A stretch of 7,215 nucleotides of DNA from JBEVEP01 sp040512755. Lineage in GTDB: Bacteria; Pseudomonadota; Alphaproteobacteria; Rhizobiales; Rhizobiaceae. Made by a program: the position numbers and the translations under genes. The notes under the pieces are model-generated. The model was not told the origin of the DNA and did not search any database. It saw nothing but the letters and a program-made list of their open reading frames with translations. This document shows positions 1 through 5,173 of this stretch, piece by piece (the stretch's first letter is position 1; each line of letters opens with the position of its first letter). The DNA lies in NCBI GenBank assembly GCA_040512755.1, contig JBEVEP010000406.1:1-7215 (forward strand), written 5' to 3'.

Positions 1-1480
1 CATGAAGGAAGAATGTGTGTCCGTTGACCGCTTTCGTAAGGCCGATGCCCCACAGCGGTGGAGTGCGCCATTCGGTGCCGGTCGCGTCACCCACGGCCTG
101 TCCGTCGGCTAGACCGTCGCCCATATCGTGCAACAGGAAGTCGGAATACGGCCAGATCAGCTGGAAGGCGTGTGCTTTGTTAGGCGCGTCGCGGCGGGTG
201 ACGAATTTGGGCGTATGGCAGGACACACAGCCCAGTTCGTAGAAGATGCGTTTCCCCGCGAGCACTTTGGCCGCACCCGCATCACGCCGCGCCGGCACCG
301 CAAGGTTCTGCGCGTAGAAAGTGACAAGATCCATCACCGGTGGCGGCGCCTCGGCAGCGCCAAGCCGCTCCTGCACACCGTTCGGCAGGGCGCGGCAATC
401 GCCTTCCGCCTCGGTGCAATCTCCCCAATGTCTCGGTACCTCCGGCGTCGAAATACCGATGTCCCCGGCGAAGGCGTCGGCCGATTGCTGGCGGATCGAA
501 GGCGCGGACGCCTTCCAGCCGAACCGGCCAAGCGTCAGTTCGCTGGTTTGCGCATCCTTTACGATCGACGGCTTTCCAGAGATGCCGTCCCCGTCGGCAT
601 CGTTTGGGTCCGCCTTGGCCAGAATGTCCGCGGGATGGATCTGCTCGACCAATCCCAGCCCGATCATCTGCGGCGTTACGCGGGGCGAGAGCGTCGTGGA
701 AGCGTGCAATGGACCGTGCGGCAGGTTCGTGACGCTGTAAGTCGGTTTTCTGAGCGACAGGCCGGTCCCATCCCCTAACTTTACGGGGATCTCCTCATAG
801 GTGATCGCCATCCGGCCCTCGCCGGCGAGCCCGGGCACGGCAAGGTCCTGCAACTGTCCGCCATAGATCGGATCGGGAAAGTTCAGCGCTCTCCTCGCCG
901 ACAGGGTCTGCCGCTCTTCCTCGCTCTCGGCCTGCCGCGCCAGCCGAAGGAACATTGACGTCGCGTCCGGGTTGCCCTCCGGCGGATGGCCGCGCCCATC
1001 CTTCAGATGACAGCTCTGGCAGGCGCGCGCGTTGAACAGCGGCCCCAGCCCATCGGAAGCCTGCGTAGACGAAGGCGCCGAAACCCAGAGCTTCCGAAAC
1101 AGCGCGTTGCCGAGTTTGAAAGTGCTTTCTTCCTCAAAAGTGAGGTTGGCCGAGGAATGCGAGAAGGCGTCCTGGTTTACATGCTTGCGCGAGGTTGCGG
1201 CCCCGGCTTGCATCGTTTCGAACTCTTCGGCCTTGGAGAAATCCGTCGTCGGCCGTGTGATCGCGATGACACGAGCGCGATCCTTGAACGAAAGATCGTT
1301 GCGTTCCTTCGCGATTCCATCCGATTCTGCCGCAATGCTTTGAGCTGCAGGCAACGCAATCAGAACGGAGACAGCCGCAATGACAATTGCTCCGCTCTGC
1401 AGCAGAACAATTCCCTTCCTCTTCCTCGTGCAAAAATCGCGTGGGCGCCCAAGGGAATTAGGATCAAGGACGCGCCACAT
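1..1480 (-). CDS. di-haem c-type oxidoreductase (DUF1111, MauG/peroxidase-like), C-terminus cut by window edge
   Basis: The reading frame is open for 493 codons from the ATG at 1480 to the left edge, with no stop. An AGGA sits 6 bases before the ATG. Residues about 24-51 form a hydrophobic export signal after an unusually long basic N-region, so the product should be periplasmic. Two haem c motifs are visible: CQSCH at 154-158 and CVSCH at 418-422. A Ca-binding-like loop, DADGDG, lies at 294-299. The run HDMGDGLADG followed by EWRTPPLWGIGLT near the left edge is typical of the DUF1111 'thiol/di-haem oxidoreductase' family. About 50 residues are probably missing. The family resembles di-haem peroxidases and MauG; its substrate is not established, and an iron-linked redox role is inferred from the neighbours. 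It lies 8 bases after bfr, so it is very likely cotranscribed. The family assignment is firm; the precise activity is not. Confidence 0.93.
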   Translation of the reverse strand, partial: MWRVLDPNSLGRPRDFCTRKRKGIVLLQSGAIVIAAVSVLIALPAAQSIAAESDGIAKERNDLSFKDRARVIAITRPTTDFSKAEEFETMQAGAATSRKHVNQDAFSHSSANLTFEEESTFKLGNALFRKLWVSAPSSTQASDGLGPLFNARACQSCHLKDGRGHPPEGNPDATSMFLRLARQAESEEERQTLSARRALNFPDPIYGGQLQDLAVPGLAGEGRMAITYEEIPVKLGDGTGLSLRKPTYSVTNLPHGPLHASTTLSPRVTPQMIGLGLVEQIHPADILAKADPNDADGDGISGKPSIVKDAQTSELTLGRFGWKASAPSIRQQSADAFAGDIGISTPEVPRHWGDCTEAEGDCRALPNGVQERLGAAEAPPPVMDLVTFYAQNLAVPARRDAGAAKVLAGKRIFYELGCVSCHTPKFVTRRDAPNKAHAFQLIWPYSDFLLHDMGDGLADGQAVGDATGTEWRTPPLWGIGLTKAVNGHTFFLH

Positions 1481-1488
1481 TCATAGTC

Positions 1489-1974
1489 CTATTCCGCCTC
1501 GTTCGCGGGCGCAGCGTTGAGCAGGCCATATCGCTCGTCGCCGATCGAGGCCAAAAGCTGAAGCTGTGTCTCGAGGAAGTTGATGTGGCCTTCCTCGTCT
1601 TTCAGCAGATCCTCAAAAAGGTGCATCGTCACGTAGTCGCCGAGCTCCTGGCAGATTTCACGTGACTTCTTGTAGGAGGTGCGCGCGTCGTATTCCCCTG
1701 CAAGGTCGGATTCCAGCACTTCCTTCACATTCTGACCTATACGCAGAGGCGCGACAGCCTGCAGATTCGGGTGTCCTTCAAGGAAGATGATGCGCTCGAT
1801 AATGCGGTCGGCGTGGTGCATCTCCTCGATCGATTCCTCGCGTTCCTTCTTGGCCAGCTTCAAATACCCCCAGTCTTCGAGCAGTCGATAGTGCAACCAG
1901 TACTGGTTGACGGCGCCAAGTTCCAAAAAGAGTGCCTCGTTAAGCCGCTCGATGACCTGTTTTTCGCCTTGCAT
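1489..1974 (-). CDS. bfr: bacterioferritin
   Basis: This encodes 161 residues, the normal length for rhizobial bacterioferritin. The protein is a 24-subunit cytosolic cage that oxidises Fe(II) and stores it as a ferric mineral core. All ferroxidase ligands are present: Glu18, Glu51, His54, Glu94, Glu127 and His130, with Tyr25 beside the site. Met52 is the expected axial ligand of the inter-subunit haem. The segment around RLNEALFLELGAVNQYWLHY and the EEMHHAD motif are diagnostic. The ATG at 1974 is preceded by GGAG with an 8-base spacer. The start lies inside the 3' end of bfd (35-base overlap), and the di-haem gene follows after 8 bases, so translational coupling and a shared mRNA are likely. 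In rhizobia, bfr is classically repressed by Irr under iron limitation, which fits the palindrome upstream of the operon. Confidence 0.97.
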   Translation of the reverse strand: MQGEKQVIERLNEALFLELGAVNQYWLHYRLLEDWGYLKLAKKEREESIEEMHHADRIIERIIFLEGHPNLQAVAPLRIGQNVKEVLESDLAGEYDARTSYKKSREICQELGDYVTMHLFEDLLKDEEGHINFLETQLQLLASIGDERYGLLNAAPANEAE

Positions 1975-2251
1975 GGGTTCTGCTCCCGTATTGGACCCTT
2001 AATCCGCGGACGCGGTCCAAGTGTGAAACGACTTCCTCGCCGTTCGCCTCCGAACGCGAGTGGTAGTTCTCGGTTACCCGAATGATCGTTTCGACCACAT
2101 TTGGGAAGCAGCCGCAACAGCGTCCTCGCTTTTGCAGCGTGTGATAAACCTTTGCAGGCACGATCAAGTTCCAGGGGTCCTGCTCGAGGAGCTGGATGAT
2201 CGTCGCTTCGATCTCCTTTTCGGTTATGATGTTGCAATGACAAATCAGCAT
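1940..2251 (-). CDS. bfd: bacterioferritin-associated ferredoxin, [2Fe-2S]
   Basis: This is a 103-residue protein of the Bfd/(2Fe-2S)-binding family. Bfd docks on bacterioferritin and passes electrons to its haem so that stored Fe(III) can be reduced and released. Cys4 and Cys6 (MLICHCN) together with Cys45 and Cys48 (CCGC) give the expected C-x-C plus C-x2-C cluster ligands. It is longer than the roughly 64-residue E. coli Bfd; the basic C-terminal tail from about residue 70 is partly encoded in the overlap with bfr and may have no function. The start at 2251 places the CHC motif at the family's usual position, but I see only a weak ribosome binding site in front. It lies 61 bases downstream of the imelysin gene, with a GC hairpin in the gap. 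Having bfd directly ahead of bfr pairs storage with release. Confidence 0.93.
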   Translation of the reverse strand: MLICHCNIITEKEIEATIIQLLEQDPWNLIVPAKVYHTLQKRGRCCGCFPNVVETIIRVTENYHSRSEANGEEVVSHLDRVRGLRVQYGSRTHARRKTGHRAA

Positions 2252-2270
2252 TGAGTGCTCTAGGTGGCTG

Positions 2271-2289
2271 GCGGCGCCGTCAGCGCCGC
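2271..2289 (-). other. GC-rich stem-loop between imelysin gene and bfd
   Basis: A perfect 7-bp inverted repeat, GCGGCGC / GCGCCGC, encloses a 5-base loop (TGACG on the minus strand). It lies in the 61-base gap between the imelysin stop and the bfd start. No T-tract follows on the minus strand, so it is not a convincing intrinsic terminator. It could stabilise the 3' end of the imelysin message, slow transcription, or tune the imelysin:bfd-bfr ratio. The structure is seen directly; its function is inferred. Confidence 0.5.
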
Positions 2290-2312
2290 ATGGCTATTTG
2301 AAAGGCATGAGC

Positions 2313-3611
2313 CTACTGGAAGACCTTGTCCGGCGCGTCGAGGCTGTCTGAACCCTCGAAGGCGATTGCGTCGAGTTTCAAAGCCGACACTGCCCGTTCG
2401 ATGGACCGGGTCTGATCGACCAGCGCATCGATTGCTGCCTGGACGGTTGCGTTGCCCTCGGCATTGCCTTCGCCAATCTGTTGGTCGTACGCTTCGCCGC
2501 CATCTGCGCGCGCCTTGATTGCCTCCATTTTCGTTACCGTTGTGTCGAGCTTGGCCGACAGTTCGGCATCAACTGCGGGATCAGCTTCCTTTACAAGCGA
2601 TGCGATGGAAGCTCCCTCCACGACGCTGCCGTCCGCGCGCGTGTACTTCCCTTGATAGACATTGCGGATGCCCACCGCGTCATAGAGATGGGAAATATGG
2701 GTATTGTCAGAGAAACAGTCATGCTCCTCTTCAGGATCGTGCAGAAGCAGGCCGAGTTTCATGCGCTCGCCGGCGAGTTCGCCGTAGGAGAGGGAACCCA
2801 TCCCGGTAAGGATCGTGGCGAGCCCGGATTTCGGGTCTCCTTCAAGGAGCCCCTTGCGGGCAGCGCCATCGGGGCCCCAGTTGGCGACCATTTCTTCCAG
2901 ATCTGTAACGAGCAAGTCTGAGGCCGCCGCGAGGTAGGCGGCGCGCCGGTCACAGTGGCCGCCAGTGCAATTGGCCGTATCGAAGTCCGTATAGGGCCGG
3001 TTGCCAGCCCCGGCTTTGGTGCCATTGAGGTCCTGGCCCCAGAGAAGGAACTCGACCGCGTGGTAGCCTGTTGCGACATTCGCCTCGATATCGCCGGCCT
3101 CCTGCAATGTGCCTGAGAGCAATTCAGGCGTGATTTTCGAGGCGTCGACGGCTTTTCCATTGATCGCGATCGAAGCGTTCCCAATGACGTTGGCATTGTA
3201 GAGCGTGTTCTCGTCGGACTCGGTGCCGTAGCTTGCGTCGACATAGTCGATCAGCCCTTCGTCGAGCGGCCACGCGTTCACCCGGCCTTCCCAATCGTCA
3301 ACGATAGCGTTGCCGAAGCGGTATACTTCCGTCTGCTGATACGGGATCCGCGATGCCTTCCACGCCTCCCTGGCAGCGGTAAGCGTTTCCGCCGAGGGCT
3401 TGGCGATCAGCGCGCCGGTCGCCTGATCGAGCAGCCTGGCGGTTGCGAGCGCGTCCTCATACTTGGCCAGGGCGATATCAGCGTATGTCTTGAGCACCGC
3501 TTTTGGGTCCGTCTCTGCTTTTGCCGGCAGCACGAAAATCGCGGCCGTCAGCGCCGCCGTTGCAGCAATTGCCGCCAGCCGTCCCGTCAGCCGCGTTGTG
3601 GCTATAATCAT
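2313..3611 (-). CDS. irpA: imelysin/IrpA-family periplasmic iron-regulated protein (peptidase M75 fold)
   Basis: This encodes 432 residues from the ATG at 3611. That start has a strong ribosome binding site (AGGAG, 6-base spacer) and begins directly with an export signal: basic N-region, hydrophobic 11-28, likely cleavage after PAKA at 29-32. An upstream in-frame ATG at 3662 would bury the signal and is less likely. The imelysin signature GxHxxE is at 182-187 (GYHAVE), followed by FLLWGQDLNG. A second conserved block, SDNTHISHLYDAVGIRN (301-317), is typical of the IrpA branch. A possible disulphide or metal pair is Cys215/Cys220. The family was named for a peptidase, but most members are thought to bind metal or act in iron uptake. 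Its exact ligand is unknown. It opens an operon with bfd, bfr and a di-haem oxidoreductase, which supports an iron role. The symbol follows the cyanobacterial IrpA name and is family-level only. Confidence 0.92.
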   Translation of the reverse strand: MIIATTRLTGRLAAIAATAALTAAIFVLPAKAETDPKAVLKTYADIALAKYEDALATARLLDQATGALIAKPSAETLTAAREAWKASRIPYQQTEVYRFGNAIVDDWEGRVNAWPLDEGLIDYVDASYGTESDENTLYNANVIGNASIAINGKAVDASKITPELLSGTLQEAGDIEANVATGYHAVEFLLWGQDLNGTKAGAGNRPYTDFDTANCTGGHCDRRAAYLAAASDLLVTDLEEMVANWGPDGAARKGLLEGDPKSGLATILTGMGSLSYGELAGERMKLGLLLHDPEEEHDCFSDNTHISHLYDAVGIRNVYQGKYTRADGSVVEGASIASLVKEADPAVDAELSAKLDTTVTKMEAIKARADGGEAYDQQIGEGNAEGNATVQAAIDALVDQTRSIERAVSALKLDAIAFEGSDSLDAPDKVFQ

Positions 3612-3665
3612 TGTCCTCTCCTGAGTACGATAGCGTCGCGCTCTCAGCGCGGGATGAAACATCGG

Positions 3666-3797
3666 TCATGGTCGGCGCGGGAGCCAACAGACCTGTCGGC
3701 TCACCGGGCGGCGGCAATGAGTATGGTGGGCAAATTCGGGCCAGTAGGGCAGCCGACAGCAGAACGCCGCGGGCGTCCACGGCTTGCGAGACAACAT
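3666..3797 (-). CDS. possible 43-residue leader ORF upstream of irpA
   Basis: An ATG at 3797 is preceded by GGAGGA with a 4-base spacer, one of the best ribosome binding sites in the window. It opens a 43-codon frame ending in TGA at 3666, 54 bases before the imelysin start. The peptide is basic and rich in Cys, His, Trp and Pro: Cys13, Cys14, Cys28 and Cys37; His24, His25 and His27; C-terminus ending LPRRP. It has no signal peptide and resembles no family I know. It could be a regulatory leader whose translation affects irpA expression, or a chance ORF. The strong ribosome binding site and its position in a roughly 240-300 base leader are the only support. Confidence 0.35.
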   Translation of the reverse strand: MLSRKPWTPAAFCCRLPYWPEFAHHTHCRRPVSRQVCWLPRRP

Positions 3798-3856
3798 AGT
3801 GTCCTCCAATCGAAAGGGTTCAAGGCCCAGCCATCAAAGGTATACAAGTGACCTGC

Positions 3857-3885
3857 CATAAAGCCGCAAAGGGGCTCAAAGTCAA
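3857..3885 (-). promoter_or_regulatory. candidate proximal promoter for the iron operon
   Basis: On the minus strand, TTGACT (3885-3880) is followed after 17 bases by TTTATG (3862-3857). The -35 match is good and the -10 match only moderate. Transcription would begin near 3850, about 50 bases before the leader ORF and 240 before irpA. If this is the used promoter, the ICE-like palindrome lies upstream of its -35 rather than over it, which would allow activation as well as repression. It competes with the promoter that overlaps the palindrome. Confidence 0.3.
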
Positions 3886-3919
3886 CATCACTCTAGGGAA
3901 ATGTGCTTTAAATCAATAA

Positions 3920-3950
3920 CTTAGAATTATTCTAAACTACTTTGGTCAAG
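3920..3950 (-). promoter_or_regulatory. candidate distal promoter overlapping the Irr-like palindrome
   Basis: On the minus strand, CTTGACC (3950-3944) matches the alphaproteobacterial -35 element. It is followed after 18 bases by TCTAAG (3925-3920), a 4/6 match to the -10 consensus. The palindrome at 3921-3935 fills the spacer end and the -10, so a bound regulator would block polymerase. This would give a leader of about 300 bases ahead of irpA. Confidence 0.4.
3921..3935. promoter_or_regulatory. Irr control element (ICE)-like operator
   Basis: TTAGAATTATTCTAA is a perfect inverted repeat with 7-base arms around a central T, in an AT-rich pocket of otherwise GC-rich DNA. The TTAGAA...TTCTAA pattern corresponds to the ICE motif bound by Irr, the haem/iron-responsive Fur-family regulator of Hyphomicrobiales. 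Irr is known to control bfr and other iron genes, usually repressing storage genes when iron is low. The site lies about 310 bases upstream of irpA and 168 upstream of the divergent lipoprotein gene, so it could serve either or both. The palindrome is seen directly; regulator identity rests on motif resemblance and gene content. Confidence 0.65.
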
Positions 3951-4103
3951 TTTGTCGCAGGAGGGGCGCAGGAAGGATCAGACGCAGACCTGCCCTCTAT
4001 TAACGTAAACCAGCGTGGCGGTGGCGACTTTGCTTTGTCCTCTGTTGAACCCAGGCCGGCGGGCGTACAAGCTGGAGCTGTCGGCGTCCCTTTGGAAGCT
4101 AAA

Positions 4104-4259
4104 ATGATCATGAGAACAGCCTTTGTTATTCTGGTGTCGGTTTTGCTGTCCGCGTGCGGAGCGGCAAAGGCTGCGCGCGACACAGGGCAGTTGTTCGACA
4201 AGTACGGCTGCCTCGCGCGAGAGTTGAAGGGGCAAACGCCTTGTAAACAAGAACAGTGA
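4104..4259 (+). CDS. small predicted lipoprotein, function unknown
   Basis: A 51-residue protein. The ATG at 4104 has GGAAG with a 5-base spacer; a second ATG at 4110 is possible but worse spaced. Residues 4-17 form a short hydrophobic signal that ends in the lipobox LLSAC, with Cys18 as the expected lipidated residue. The mature part is only about 34 residues, charged, with two more Cys (36 and 47) that could form a disulphide. An in-frame TTG at 3942 would add 54 residues in front of the signal and has no ribosome binding site, so I reject it. It is divergent from the iron operon and shares its upstream region, including the ICE-like palindrome, so iron control is possible but unproven. Confidence 0.65.
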   Translation: MIMRTAFVILVSVLLSACGAAKAARDTGQLFDKYGCLARELKGQTPCKQEQ

Positions 4260-4333
4260 CAGAATAGGCGGATGAGCTATTCGTTGCAGGCGTTGCTATT
4301 TCCCCGAAGTTGATTTGCTTTCAGGAGGGTATC

Positions 4334-4393
4334 GTGCGCAAATTCAATGTTTGGGAGCGACATGAGAATTTCAAACCCGGCCTTGGTGCCTAA
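4334..4393 (+). CDS. 19-codon ORF with near-ideal ribosome binding site
   Basis: AGGAGG with a 5-base spacer precedes a GTG at 4334, opening 19 codons that end in TAA at 4393. The peptide is basic and aromatic (begins VRKFNVWERHENF). The DUF982 gene starts 55 bases downstream and lacks a visible ribosome binding site, so this may be an upstream ORF that feeds ribosomes to it, or the remnant start of a lost gene. Family unknown. Confidence 0.3.
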   Translation: MRKFNVWERHENFKPGLGA

Positions 4394-4448
4394 CCATTGT
4401 CGAAGTCGGCAATGGAACTGTTGAGCCGGCTATTTCGTTGCTACTGGC

Positions 4449-4709
4449 ATGGAAGAAAAAGCTTTCTCGCACGCGATCCGGGTTCACTTGGTGGAGTTCG
4501 GCAAGATTCGTGTTGTGTCCAATACACACGAAGCTCTTGACTGTCTCATGTATTGCTGGCCGGGAGATCGGGGGCCGCGTCACCGGGATGCTATCGATGC
4601 CTGTCTGAAGGTACTGGACGGTCACCGTTCGACGGTCGACGCGGAGAAAGCTTTTTCCGATGCAGTATCCGAGGCGGGAATGCTCATTGAAGGGCCGGCT
4701 CCGAGATAA
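4449..4709 (+). CDS. DUF982 domain protein
   Basis: An 86-residue protein spanning a single DUF982 domain. Visible family features are a valine-rich start, the EALDCL helix, WPGDRG at 37-42, the conserved His45, the A-x3-C of residues 48-52, L56/G58, and the closing AFSDAVSEAG helix (68-77). DUF982 proteins are small, often multi-copy, and mostly found in Hyphomicrobiales; their function is unknown. An in-frame TGA lies eight codons upstream, so the ATG at 4449 is the only sensible start, although no Shine-Dalgarno sequence is visible. It converges on the next minus-strand gene with only 33 bases between stop codons. No signal peptide or membrane segment is present, so it is probably cytosolic. 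Confidence 0.85.
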   Translation: MEEKAFSHAIRVHLVEFGKIRVVSNTHEALDCLMYCWPGDRGPRHRDAIDACLKVLDGHRSTVDAEKAFSDAVSEAGMLIEGPAPR

Positions 4710-4742
4710 TCGGCGTCGGTTACGGTCGGATCGACAAGCGCA

Positions 4743-4985
4743 TCAGGCACCATCCTCGATGACAGGGAAAAGGCCAAGCTCGCTCGGGGTAGCGCCCCCT
4801 TTCAGCAGACCAAGCTCCCATTCGTTGACATCGAAGTACTGCCCGTCCATGAGCACAAGCGCGCTTAGCTTGCCGTTCCGGTAGCGTGTCCGCGAGACGA
4901 CCAGCTTGTGGCGATCCAGCGCTTCCCTGACTCGTCGCCGGGCAGCGTTCTGTCTGGACACGGAATCTGCGCTCTTCGTTGCCAT
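4743..4985 (-). CDS. hypothetical protein, 80 residues
   Basis: I do not recognise this gene. From the ATG at 4985 it encodes 80 residues: a basic helical N-terminal half (RQNAARRRVREALDRHKLVV) and a C-terminal half with a likely beta hairpin (NGKLSALVLMDGQYFD) ending in acidic and hydrophobic residues. There is no signal peptide or membrane segment. A GAAGGG lies 10 bases before this ATG and 4 bases before an in-frame GTG at 4991, so the GTG (82 residues) is an equally good start. The frame stays open upstream to 5075, but that extension is cysteine/arginine-rich and unconvincing. It lies 188 bases downstream of the cyclase gene on the same strand and could be cotranscribed with it. Confidence 0.6.
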   Translation of the reverse strand: MATKSADSVSRQNAARRRVREALDRHKLVVSRTRYRNGKLSALVLMDGQYFDVNEWELGLLKGGATPSELGLFPVIEDGA

Positions 4986-5173
4986 AACCACAAAACCCTT
5001 CAAGGCAACAACCCGCCGAATAAACACTTCGCATCGACCCGAAGACCGGCAGGGCGGAAGCTTCGAACATAACAAACCTGGCGTTCAAGGGGAATGCCGA
5101 TTGGTCGGCCACACCGCGTTGGACAGATCCCGCCGAAAAACGAGCGCCTCGCATTTCATCGGCAACTCCATAG

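Noticed and set aside
128..778. 216-codon plus-strand ORF
   Set aside because: Antisense to the di-haem oxidoreductase, whose frame carries clear family motifs; this translation is arginine-rich and featureless.
986..1486. 166-codon plus-strand ORF
   Set aside because: Antisense to the N-terminal third of the di-haem gene, including its CxxCH motif; no ribosome binding site or family features.
2481..2921. 146-codon plus-strand ORF
   Set aside because: Shadow on the opposite strand of the imelysin gene.
3612..3662. Upstream ATG for irpA at 3662
   Set aside because: It would place 17 arginine-rich residues before an otherwise textbook signal peptide, and the internal ATG at 3611 has the strong ribosome binding site.
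3478..3780. 100-codon minus-strand ORF overlapping the irpA start
   Set aside because: Starts at GTG without a ribosome binding site and runs out of frame through the irpA signal peptide. The GVLLSAALLARICPP stretch looks membrane-like but has no support.
3942..4103. TTG start extending the lipoprotein by 54 residues
   Set aside because: No Shine-Dalgarno before the TTG, and the extension would bury the lipoprotein signal sequence.
4262..4282. GAATAG...CTATTC hairpin after the lipoprotein gene
   Set aside because: Only 6 bp of AT-rich stem with a 9-base loop and no T-tract; too weak to call a terminator.
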